DNA from: Candidatus Acetothermia bacterium
Lineage (GTDB): Bacteria; Bipolaricaulota; Bipolaricaulia; RBG-16-55-9; JANLFV01
Direction of reading: 5' to 3'
Assembly (NCBI GenBank): GCA_024653345.1
Contig: JANLFV010000011.1
Coordinates: forward strand, 1-48,766
DNA: 48,766 nucleotides
Below, in pieces: positions 1-7,600 of this stretch. The notes under the pieces are model-generated. The model searched no databases and had not been told where the DNA came from. It was given only the letters and a program-made list of their open reading frames with translations. Within the stretch, counting starts at the first letter, position 1, and every line of letters begins with the position of its first letter. The translations under genes and the position numbers were made by a program.

Positions 1-440
1 GCCCGGTATTCCCGAAGGGGATGTCCACCAATGTCCCGGCCTCCTCACCTCCTGAGCCCTCCATCCCCAGGGCCTGGGCCGCCGCTTCGCTCTCCTCGGT
101 GGTGATGACCTCGTAAGCCTCAGCCTTCCCCAGCCTCATCTTCAATCCCAAAGAGGCCAATCTGGTCCTGAGAAGAGCGAAGTCCTCATCGCTTTTGACC
201 TCCTTGAGCGCCGCCTTCCGCTCCTTCCCCGAAAGGGGGACCACGTCAGCCTCGCCCGTCCCTTCAGAATCATCGGACCCCTCCGAGTCGAGGGCTGTCA
301 CGCCTCCATCCTGGCTAACTCCTCCTCGATCCAAGCCGATGAGCTGCTGGATGGCAGAGGTGCAGCCCGTTGTGGCGAGGGCGAGGAGGGCCAGGACCGC
401 CAAGACCGAAAGACTCCTAACTACCCCCCCCCTTAAACAT
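1..440 (-). CDS. Secreted lipoprotein, partial, out of frame at a G9 tract
   Basis: Reading leftwards, an open frame runs without a stop to the window edge. It encodes a hydrophobic signal segment (SVLAVLALLALATTGC) ending in a lipobox-like TTGC, then a low-complexity acidic Ser/Gly/Asp stretch and a charged domain, as in an exported lipoprotein. The best start is ATG at 440-438, behind the strong SD AAGGAGG (457-451). That ATG is one base out of frame with the lipoprotein because of nine consecutive G (424-432 on the plus strand as C). With eight G it would read MFKGGVV-RSLSVLAV. A GTG at 451-449 is in frame as the sequence stands, but it overlaps the SD and is a poor start. The protein family is not recognised, and the C-terminus lies outside the window. 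Confidence 0.6.
424..432 (-). repeat. G9 homopolymer just after the lipoprotein start codon
   Basis: Nine C on the plus strand are nine G in the coding strand, starting at the third codon after ATG 440. Loss of one G would join the ATG to the lipoprotein frame. The tract is either a slipped-strand switch or an assembly homopolymer error. Confidence 0.8.
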
Positions 441-464
441 CCTCCCTTCACCTCCTTCCAAGCC

Positions 465-494
465 TTTATACACCTAAGACCCCCTGCCTGTCAA
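465..494 (-). promoter_or_regulatory. Sigma70-type promoter of the lipoprotein gene
   Basis: On the minus strand a perfect TTGACA (494-489) is followed after 18 nt by TATAAA (470-465). The predicted transcript start lies near 458, right at the SD AAGGAGG before ATG 440. The untranslated leader would therefore be only about 18 nt. Confidence 0.7.
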
Positions 495-624
495 GAGGGG
501 AGGGCGAGAATCCTCTGGGAAAGGGCATGTATAGTCAGTCCCATCCAGCATCTATCGAGAGGGACCGAGTAATCCTCAATTCGGGCGGAAGGTCACCGCA
601 TGTTTGGAAGCGAGCCGATGAACC

Positions 625-653
625 TTGATCTTCTAGCCCTAACCGGTTATACT
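625..653 (+). promoter_or_regulatory. Upstream promoter candidate for tRNA-Arg/rqcH
   Basis: TTGATC (625-630), a 17-nt spacer, then TATACT (648-653). Both boxes are close to the sigma70 consensus and point towards the tRNA. Confidence 0.4.
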
Positions 654-717
654 GAGTTTTACCAAGCGAAGCTTGACAAGTGTCCAGCTCATAGCTTAGA
701 AATTGCTTTGCTGCTCA

Positions 718-726
718 TGGTATAAT
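718..726 (+). promoter_or_regulatory. Extended -10 promoter of tRNA-Arg
   Basis: TGG-TATAAT is a perfect extended -10 box 26 nt before the mature tRNA 5' end. No good -35 lies 17 nt upstream; a TTGACA at 673-678 is too far away to pair with it. Confidence 0.55.
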
Positions 727-752
727 CCTAGGTGGTGGCAGGAAAGCAACTT

Positions 753-829
753 GCGCCTGTAGCTCAGTTGGATAGAGCGAGGGGTTCCTAACCCCTAGGC
801 CGGGGGTTCGAGTCCTCCCAGGCGCACCA
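753..829 (+). tRNA. tRNA-Arg (anticodon CCU)
   Basis: A full cloverleaf can be folded. The seven-base acceptor GCGCCTG (753-759) pairs with CAGGCGC (819-825). The D-arm contains AGCTCAGTTGG. The anticodon stem AGGGG/CCCCT encloses the loop TTCCTAA, giving anticodon CCT (CCU). The T-arm loop is TTCGAGT with a five-base stem that includes one G-U pair. The discriminator A and an encoded CCA follow (826-829). CCU reads the codon AGG, which is common in this window. rqcH begins only 25 nt downstream, so the two are probably co-transcribed. Confidence 0.97.
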
Positions 830-853
830 CCAGGCTCCGCCTGGAGCGTTATC

Positions 854-2551
854 ATGAGCCTCGATGGAGTCACGATCAGATGCCTCTGCCATGAACTGCG
901 GAGCCTCAGCGGCGCAACCGTCCGCCAGGTCTACAGCCCCAAGCCGGGGCTCTTGACCTTCCACCTCTGGAAGGGCGAGGAAGCGGTCTTGCTCATCTCT
1001 CCCGCCGAGGGCCGGCTCCACCTTACCTCCCAGAGATTCACAAACCCCGCTGAGCCATCGCCGTTCGTCATGCTCCTCCGGAAGCACCTTCGGGGCGGGA
1101 GGCTCGCTGGGCTCGAGCAGCCGGGCTTAGAGCGGCTGGTCCGGATCACACTCGAGCGCGGGGAAGGGCGATCCGAGCTGGTCTGCGAGCTCTTCGGCCG
1201 GGGGAACATCATCTTGATCAAGGACGGCCTGATCCTGGGCGGGCTCCATCCCGGCCAGCCGGAGCGGCCGATCCTGCCCCACCGGGAGTATCGCCCTCCC
1301 CCCAGTCAAGGGAAGCTCGACCCCTTCAGCCTGAGCGCGAACGAGGCGGGCTTCGCCGCCCTTCTCCAAGAGGGCGAGCTCTGTGAGGTCCTGGTGAGAG
1401 GAATTGATGGGCTCGGGCCGCGGCTGGCAAGGGAGCTGGTGCTCCGGGCCGGGCTCGAGCTCGAGAGCCAGGCCAGTGAGCTGACACAGGAGGCGCGGGC
1501 GGCCCTCTTCAGGGAGTTTCGGGCGATCTTCGCCGAGATCGAGCAGGGCCGGTTCGCGCCGACGATCTACTTCGACGGCGAGCGGCCCGTCGAGGCCACG
1601 CCCTTCCCCTTCAAGCTCTATGAGGGCCTGCGGGCCGAGCCCCGCTCCTCCCTCTCCCAGGCCCTCGATGAGCTCTTCAGCGCTAGCGAGGCCCAGGCCG
1701 CCTTCGCCGCGGAGCAGGCCCATCTCCTCAGGCTCGTCCGGGAGGGGATCAATCGGCTCGAGCGGGCGCTCGACCATGTCCGCGAGGATCGGGCTAAGGC
1801 CGAGGAATATGAGCACTATCGCCGCTTGGGCGAGCTGGTCCTGGCGAACCTCGACCGGCTGGAGCGGGGCCAGCGGGAGGCCGAGCTCCTCGACCCGCTC
1901 ACCGGCCAGGCCGAGCCGGTCGCGCTCGACCCTCGGCTCTCCCCGGCGGAGAACGCCCAGGCCCTCTTCACAAGATACAAGAAGCTCAAGCGCGGGATGG
2001 AGAAGCTCCTCGAGCGCGCGCGGGCGCTCGAGGAGGAGCTAGAGCATCTCCGGGCCGTCCAGCTGGCCCTGGAGCAGGCCGAGGGGCCCGCGGACCTCGC
2101 AGAGCTGGCGGAGGAGCTGCGGGCGGAAGGCTACCTCAAGGACGAAGAGAGGGCCAGGCCTCTCGCGGTCGGCCCGGCCGGCCCAAGGGAGTTCCTCATC
2201 GATGGCTTTCGGGTCTTGGTCGGGCGGAGCGGGCGGGAGAACGACCTTTTGGTCCGCGAGGCCCACCGGGAGGACCTCTGGCTCCACGCCCGCGGGCTCC
2301 CCGGGGCCCATGTCCTGATCAAGTCTGCGGGGCGGAAGGTCCCCGAGGCGGTCCTCGAGCGGGCCGCGAGGCTGGCGGCCTACTACTCGAAGGGGCGGAC
2401 GGGCACGAAGGTCCCGGTGAGCTACACCGAGGTGAAGTATCTCCGGAAGCCGCGGGGGGCCAGGCCCGGGGCGGTCCTGGTCCAGCACGAGGAGGGGACT
2501 CTCCTCGTCCCCCCGGATCTGGAAGGGCTGGAACTTGACAGGGCTAGCTGA
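854..2551 (+). CDS. rqcH: NFACT family ribosome quality control protein RqcH
   Basis: The 565-residue product has the length and layout of bacterial NFACT proteins (RqcH/FpbA). An NFACT-N domain fills the first ~200 residues, followed by helix-hairpin-helix and long coiled-coil segments rich in Glu/Leu/Arg (about 270-430). The C-terminal NFACT-R domain carries the hallmark DLWLHARGLPGAHVLI near residues 473-488. In Bacillus, RqcH binds obstructed 50S subunits and recruits charged tRNA-Ala to add C-terminal alanine degron tails. The ATG at 854 has only a weak SD. The gene follows tRNA-Arg by 25 nt, and its 3' end overlaps the next gene's TTG start by 17 nt, suggesting one transcript. The older fibronectin-binding label of the family is less likely to be the main role. 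Confidence 0.93.
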   Translation: MSLDGVTIRCLCHELRSLSGATVRQVYSPKPGLLTFHLWKGEEAVLLISPAEGRLHLTSQRFTNPAEPSPFVMLLRKHLRGGRLAGLEQPGLERLVRITLERGEGRSELVCELFGRGNIILIKDGLILGGLHPGQPERPILPHREYRPPPSQGKLDPFSLSANEAGFAALLQEGELCEVLVRGIDGLGPRLARELVLRAGLELESQASELTQEARAALFREFRAIFAEIEQGRFAPTIYFDGERPVEATPFPFKLYEGLRAEPRSSLSQALDELFSASEAQAAFAAEQAHLLRLVREGINRLERALDHVREDRAKAEEYEHYRRLGELVLANLDRLERGQREAELLDPLTGQAEPVALDPRLSPAENAQALFTRYKKLKRGMEKLLERARALEEELEHLRAVQLALEQAEGPADLAELAEELRAEGYLKDEERARPLAVGPAGPREFLIDGFRVLVGRSGRENDLLVREAHREDLWLHARGLPGAHVLIKSAGRKVPEAVLERAARLAAYYSKGRTGTKVPVSYTEVKYLRKPRGARPGAVLVQHEEGTLLVPPDLEGLELDRAS

Positions 2552-3194
2552 GCTCATCCCCGAGCTGGCGGTCGTGGTCCTGGCCGCCGGGCTCTCGATC
2601 ATCCTCCACGAGGTAGCCCACGGCTGGGTGGCCTACAGGCTGGGGGACCCCACGGCCAAGCTGGCCGGCCGGCTCACCTTGAACCCGCTGGCCCACATCG
2701 ACCCCGTGGGGACGCTCCTCGTCCCGGGGCTGCTCCTCCTCCTCGCTACGGTCACCAAGGCCCCGATCATCCTCTTCGGCTGGGCCAGGCCGGTCCCGAT
2801 CAATCCCCTCTATTTCCGCCGGCCATATCGCGACCTGATGCTCGTCGGGCTCGCCGGGCCGCTCCTAAACCTCTCTCTCGCTGGACTCGGGCTGGCCGCC
2901 TGGCAGCCCCTGAGCCGCTCGAGCCAGCCCCTCCCGGAGCTGCTCGGCCTCTTCTTGGCCGCGCTCATCCTGATCAACCTCATCCTCGCCTTCTATAACC
3001 TCATCCCGATCCCGCCGCTCGACGGCTCGAGGGTCCTGGCCTACTTCCTCCCGCCCCGGGGGCGAATGCTCCTCCATCGGCTCGAGCCGTTCGGCCTCTT
3101 CCTCGCCTTGGGAGTGCTCTTCCTGCTCTGGCAGAGCAAGCTCCTCGAGCGGCTCCTCGAGCCCCTCCTCCGCTTCTTGGGATTGGGGCCCTAA
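2535..3194 (+). CDS. Site-2 protease family (M50) membrane metalloprotease
   Basis: The 219-residue polytopic membrane protein carries the zinc motif HEVAH in its first transmembrane helix (about residues 26-30). The typical M50 block LNPLAHIDPVGTLLVPG follows, and near residue 155 the second conserved motif NLIPIPPLDGSRVL supplies the third metal ligand Asp. The small size without a PDZ domain fits the compact site-2 protease subfamily rather than RseP. These enzymes cut transmembrane segments; the substrate here is unknown. Translation starts at TTG 2535, preceded by GGAAGG, inside the end of rqcH (17-nt overlap). It ends 12 nt before a convergent gene. Confidence 0.9.
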   Translation: MTGLAELIPELAVVVLAAGLSIILHEVAHGWVAYRLGDPTAKLAGRLTLNPLAHIDPVGTLLVPGLLLLLATVTKAPIILFGWARPVPINPLYFRRPYRDLMLVGLAGPLLNLSLAGLGLAAWQPLSRSSQPLPELLGLFLAALILINLILAFYNLIPIPPLDGSRVLAYFLPPRGRMLLHRLEPFGLFLALGVLFLLWQSKLLERLLEPLLRFLGLGP

Positions 3195-3206
3195 CGGCAA
3201 GAGCCT

Positions 3207-4691
3207 CTAGAATCCGATCCTCAGGCTGGTCAGCACATACTCCAAGCCAGTGGGGGTGAACCTCGCGCTCAGGAGGAAGCCGAGCTCAGCGGGGGCGAGC
3301 TGGAGCGCGAACTCCGTCGATTGGAGCTGCCCCTGGCCGAAGACCGTGAGGTTGCTCAGCTCCCAAGGGCCGGCCCGCACGACCGCGCTGAGGAGCTGGC
3401 CTATCTCCTCCCCCGGGACTATCGTCGTCGTGCTCCTCACGGAGAGCCCCGGTGAGAGCGGCAAGAGGAGGGTTACCGTCGCGCGGGCGAGCTCGAGCTG
3501 GGGATCATAGTTCAGGACGATGCCCCAAAGATCGTTGGTGGCGGTGAGGGCCACCGAGCTGACCAGCAGGGCCGGCCAGAGCTCGAGGGAGGCGTTCACC
3601 GTCGCCAGCTCGGCCAGCTTGAACTGGAGGGCCAGCCGGGCCTCGACCGGCTCGGCCGGCCTGAAGGTCGTGCCGCTCCAGAATGTGACGCCTCCAATGG
3701 AGATCCCCGAGATGGTGACCCGCTCGTAGGAGAGGGGGTGGTCGCAGCCTGGCCCGAGGCAGAGCCTGGTCTCCGAGGTGACCGTCGCCCCGGCGGCCGT
3801 CCTGCCCCGGACCGTGAGGGTGTCGTCGAACCGCGACGGGGTGGCAGCCGCCCAAGCGAGAAGGTTCCGGAGCTCCAGCCCTTGGAGCTGGCCTGCGAGG
3901 CTGAAGACCTTCCTTTGGAAGGTAAGCTCGCCAGGGCCCGGCCCTCGGGCGAAGATGAGCAGATCGCTGATCTGGAGCCAGCCCAGACTCGCGCGGAGGG
4001 TCAGCGCCTCATACTCCAGCCCGGCCAGGTCGAGCCTCCCCAGGCTGCTGACTGTCAGGCCCGAGAGGGTGACGGTGAAGTTCGCGTAGACCCGGAGGCC
4101 GAGGTCGAACTTAGTCGTCTGGGCCGCGGTGCTCTCAGGGTAAGCCGTGAGCGAGGCCGAGAGGGACCCGCTTATCTCGGGGGCCGGGCGCGGGCGGGGC
4201 ACAATCGTCACCTGGCTGAGATCGTCCTCCCCGAGGCGGCCATTGCCGGGGGTCGAGTCCGGATCGGCCTGATCGGCCTTAGCGACCTCGGCGGTGTTCA
4301 CGATCGCCAAGCCGGCGGTGCCGTTCTCCACCAACGCGGTGATCTCGAGCTTCGCGCTCGCCGAGGCGGCTAGCGAGCCGACGACCCACCGGCCGGTAGC
4401 AGGCTCGTATGAGCCCTGGCTCGCCCGATGCCAGACATAGGTTAGCCCGGCCGGGAGGGGGTCGCTGACCTCCACGCCCGTCGCGTCGTCCGGGCCCCGG
4501 TTGGCCAGGGTGATGGTATAAACGAGGGTCTCGCCCTCGTAGGGCGCGGGGCTGTCCGCCCTCTTGGTCAGCTCCAGGTCGGCGGTCTCACATCTTGCGA
4601 GCGCTGAGCAGATGCAGATAAACAGCAAGAAGGCCCATGATGACCAGAAGAACCGGCCCTCTGCTCTCGGAAGAGCCCCTCTCACCTCCAT
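3207..4691 (-). CDS. Exported DUF11-domain surface protein
   Basis: The ~494-residue product begins with a signal peptide: charged n-region, hydrophobic core FFWSSWAFLLFICICSALA. A DUF11 domain follows (about residues 35-130 of the mature part) with the family pattern TITLANRGPDDATGVEVSD and LPAGLTYV. The remaining ~330 residues are beta-rich, with many Thr/Ser/Leu strands, and not recognisable. No C-terminal anchor is seen. ATG 4691 is preferred over 4706 because GGGGGTGAG lies at SD distance before it. The start lies about 100 nt inside the end of the giant upstream gene, in another frame, so the DNA that encodes the giant protein's membrane anchor also encodes this signal peptide. It is probably translationally coupled and works in the same surface layer. 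Confidence 0.75.
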   Translation of the reverse strand: MEVRGALPRAEGRFFWSSWAFLLFICICSALARCETADLELTKRADSPAPYEGETLVYTITLANRGPDDATGVEVSDPLPAGLTYVWHRASQGSYEPATGRWVVGSLAASASAKLEITALVENGTAGLAIVNTAEVAKADQADPDSTPGNGRLGEDDLSQVTIVPRPRPAPEISGSLSASLTAYPESTAAQTTKFDLGLRVYANFTVTLSGLTVSSLGRLDLAGLEYEALTLRASLGWLQISDLLIFARGPGPGELTFQRKVFSLAGQLQGLELRNLLAWAAATPSRFDDTLTVRGRTAAGATVTSETRLCLGPGCDHPLSYERVTISGISIGGVTFWSGTTFRPAEPVEARLALQFKLAELATVNASLELWPALLVSSVALTATNDLWGIVLNYDPQLELARATVTLLLPLSPGLSVRSTTTIVPGEEIGQLLSAVVRAGPWELSNLTVFGQGQLQSTEFALQLAPAELGFLLSARFTPTGLEYVLTSLRIGF

Positions 4692-7600
4692 ACCTCTCAC
4701 CCCCATTACTGCCGAAAGAATACGGTTGGTCCGTTGAATCCAGAGCTGTCCCCGCTGATCCCGCTAGCACGGCCACAGGCTGACCGGCTGTCCCTTCCAC
4801 AGGCCGGAGGCAGACCCGCCGGGCCAGGACTTCCGCGAAGAAGCCGGAAGGCGCGCCCGCCCCCGCCCCGGCCCCGCTTGACTGCCACCACATAGTCGGG
4901 GGCAGTTGCATCTTCGCCCCGTCCGCGACCCGATCGAAGAAGGCCCCCAGCCGCCCACGGATGAAGACCGCCCGCTCTCGCTCGGAGAGATCAGTGAGTC
5001 GCTCCAGAGCCCCCACGGCCAGGCCGAGCTCGAGCGGGGTGTAACAGGATCTTTGCTCCCCCAGAGGGTTGGAGTAGCACTCCAATCCCGCGCAGCTCGC
5101 GATCATCGCTTGCCAGAACCGCTCCAGGGAATCGAAGGCCTCCTGGGCCAAGGAGAGATACCCTGGCTCTCCGAGCGACCGGTAAGCCGCGAGCAGGGCC
5201 CGGATCGCCGCGAGCTGGCTCGCGAGGCCCCTTGGGCGCTCGATCTCTGGCCTACCGGCAAGGATGCTGTAGCTATCGAAGTAGCCGCCGCGCCCGTCGG
5301 CAAGCCTCCTGATGAGGAACTCGACCTCCTTGCGCATCAGGTCGAGGGCCCTCTCCCGGATGGCCGGCAGGTCGGCCATCTTCTCGATCGCGCTCTCCAG
5401 GGCCGCCACCGCCAGGCCGAGGTTCGCGGTGGTGACCTCGTCGCCTCTTCTCCAGCCGCTCGGGCTGAACTCCGCCCGGTCGACGAGCCCGCCCAGGCCC
5501 TCATCGAGATGGAGCTCAAGGAGGTTGTCCAAGACCTGTGCGGCGAGTCGGGCCACCACCTCCGGCTTATCGGGGCCGAAGAGCGCCTCGAATTGCCGAT
5601 CCCGGGCGAGGCTGTAGGCCTCGCTCAGGCCCCAGAGCAAGGCGAGCTGGTCGAACAGCTCGCTCCCCGGGTCGAGGACCTCGTAGGCCAGCCTACCCTC
5701 GCGCAGGGCCGCCCCGACCGCGTGCGGGATGTAGGCCCGCCCGGTCGCCCCCAGCCGCTCTTGGGCCACTTCCTCGAGGAAGGCCAGCTTCCGCTCGATC
5801 GCCCCGAGGAGCACAAAGCCGTAGAACCTCTCGACCGGCTCGCGGCCGGCCTCCAGGAGCTCGGCGGCCTCCTGGGCCTCTCGCAGGAGCGTCATCCCGA
5901 TGGCCGAGCCCACAAGCCGCTCATCGAAGGTCCCTTCGTCCCACCTCCGGCTTGTGGGGTCCCGCAGCCTGAGGCTCCCGGAGTAGAACTCCAGCGCCAG
6001 AGGGCGCACCTCAGGAGGCTCCTCCAGCCCGGCCTCCGCGGCGTAGCGCTGCACCTCCGCGCCGTCGAGCGGGAGCCCCATCCCCGAGTAGAGCACCAGG
6101 TTCGTCAGGTTGGAGTCAGCGTAGTCCTCCGCCCAGGGGGCTACCTCCTCCATCTCGTAGGCCGCATACATCGCGATATCGGTCTGGAACCACGGCTCAG
6201 GCTCGGCCGAGAGCCCAAGGCAGGGCTCATCCGAGACGGTTAAGTCCAGGCAGAGCCGCTGCTGGAGGACCGGGGCCACTCCCCAGGGGCTCTCGATGAC
6301 CACGAGCGGGGCGATCTCGCCGAAGCCGTTCCCGTGGAAGATCTCGCAAGACCTCTCCGCGGTCGCCCCCGTGAGAGTCAGGGCTTGGGAGAGCTGCAAC
6401 GCCGCGGCATCGACGACCGCGCGGAAGGAGCGGCCCAGCCGCTCGAGGATCAGCTCGGCCCTCTCTCGTTCGGAGACCCGCGCGAGCTCGCGGAACGCCC
6501 CCACGAGGAGCCCTACCTCCAAGGGGGTATAGCAGTATCGCCTCTCCCGGCCGTCGGTCCAGGCGGCGTAAAGGCCGAGCCTCTCGTCCCAGAAGGAGCT
6601 CTCCAGGTAGGCGAAGGCCCCCTCCGCCGCCTCGAGGTAGCGCTTATCGGAGGTGAGCTGATAGGCAACCAATAGCCCGCGGACGGCCGCGAGCTGGGCG
6701 GCCAGGCTCTGGGCTGGGCCCAGCCCTCCCGGGGTCAATTCATCAGCGAACCCGCCCGAGGGGAGCCGGCGCGCAAGGAGCGCCTCCCCGAGCGCGGGGA
6801 TCAGGGGGGCCGCCTCCGGCAAGATCATCGCATGAGCCCGCTCGAGCGCGACCAGGAGGAGCCCGAGGCTCACCGTCGAGCTGGTCCGGGCAGGCTCCAT
6901 CCCCGGATTGTAGAGATCCCAAAGCCGGCCCTCCCCATCGCGATGGAGGGCCAGGATCGCGGCCAAGACCTCCTTCCCGAGCTTGAGCGCCTGTTCGTGA
7001 AGCTCGGCGGGGAAGAGCTGGCCCGCGCCGAAGAGCTCATTGCCCGCGGGGTCGGACCAGGCCACGAACTCCGCCAGCCCCCAGAGGAGCGTGAGCTGGT
7101 CGAAGAGCTGGCTCGACCGGTCGGTCGGCTCGTAGGCTACGGGCCGCCCCTGGCCGTCGAACCGCGGCTCGTAGGCGTGAGCGAAGTAGCGGATGCCCTT
7201 CTCCGGTAGCTCGAGCGCCAGCTCGCGGTCGAGCAGGAGGAGCTTGTTGACCATCGCCTCAGTGAGGACGAGCGCGAGGTAGCGGTCGAGCGGCCGGCCG
7301 GTCCCAAGGCGGGCTCGGGCCTCCATCACCTGTTTCACCAGGCTCATTCCCAGGGCGCTGGGGAGGATCCGCCGATCGTAGGCCGGCCAGGCCCCGCCGG
7401 GCCAGAGGTCGTCACTCCGCTCGCGATAGCGCGGGTCCCCGCCGGCGAACTCGACGAAGACCCAGCGCTCGTTCTCCGGCCGCTCGCCCGGCGCCAGGCC
7501 CACGAGCTGGGCATAGCTCGAGAGGCCCTCCTCGAGCGCCGCCTCGGGGGCGAGGCCCCTCTCCTCTGCTCGCTCCAAGATTCGCGGCCCAGAGGCGAGG

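Larger units (their letters stand above)
441..752. other. Divergent intergenic region
   Basis: About 310 bases separate the lipoprotein start from the tRNA. The left end holds the lipoprotein promoter on the minus strand; the right half holds two candidate plus-strand promoters for the tRNA-rqcH unit. No coding frame with a convincing start and SD is seen, and no terminator or repeat. Confidence 0.6.

Noticed and set aside
195-572. Plus-strand 125-residue frame at the left edge
   Set aside because: It lies antisense to the lipoprotein, whose signal peptide and lipobox are far more convincing; no SD for this frame.
673-726. TTGACA at 673 paired with TATAAT at 721 as one promoter
   Set aside because: The 42-nt spacing is far outside 15-19 nt; the extended -10 alone is the better reading.
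753-829. tRNA-Arg as an integration site for a mobile island
   Set aside because: No integrase, and no duplicated tRNA 3' end is seen in the window; downstream genes are housekeeping.
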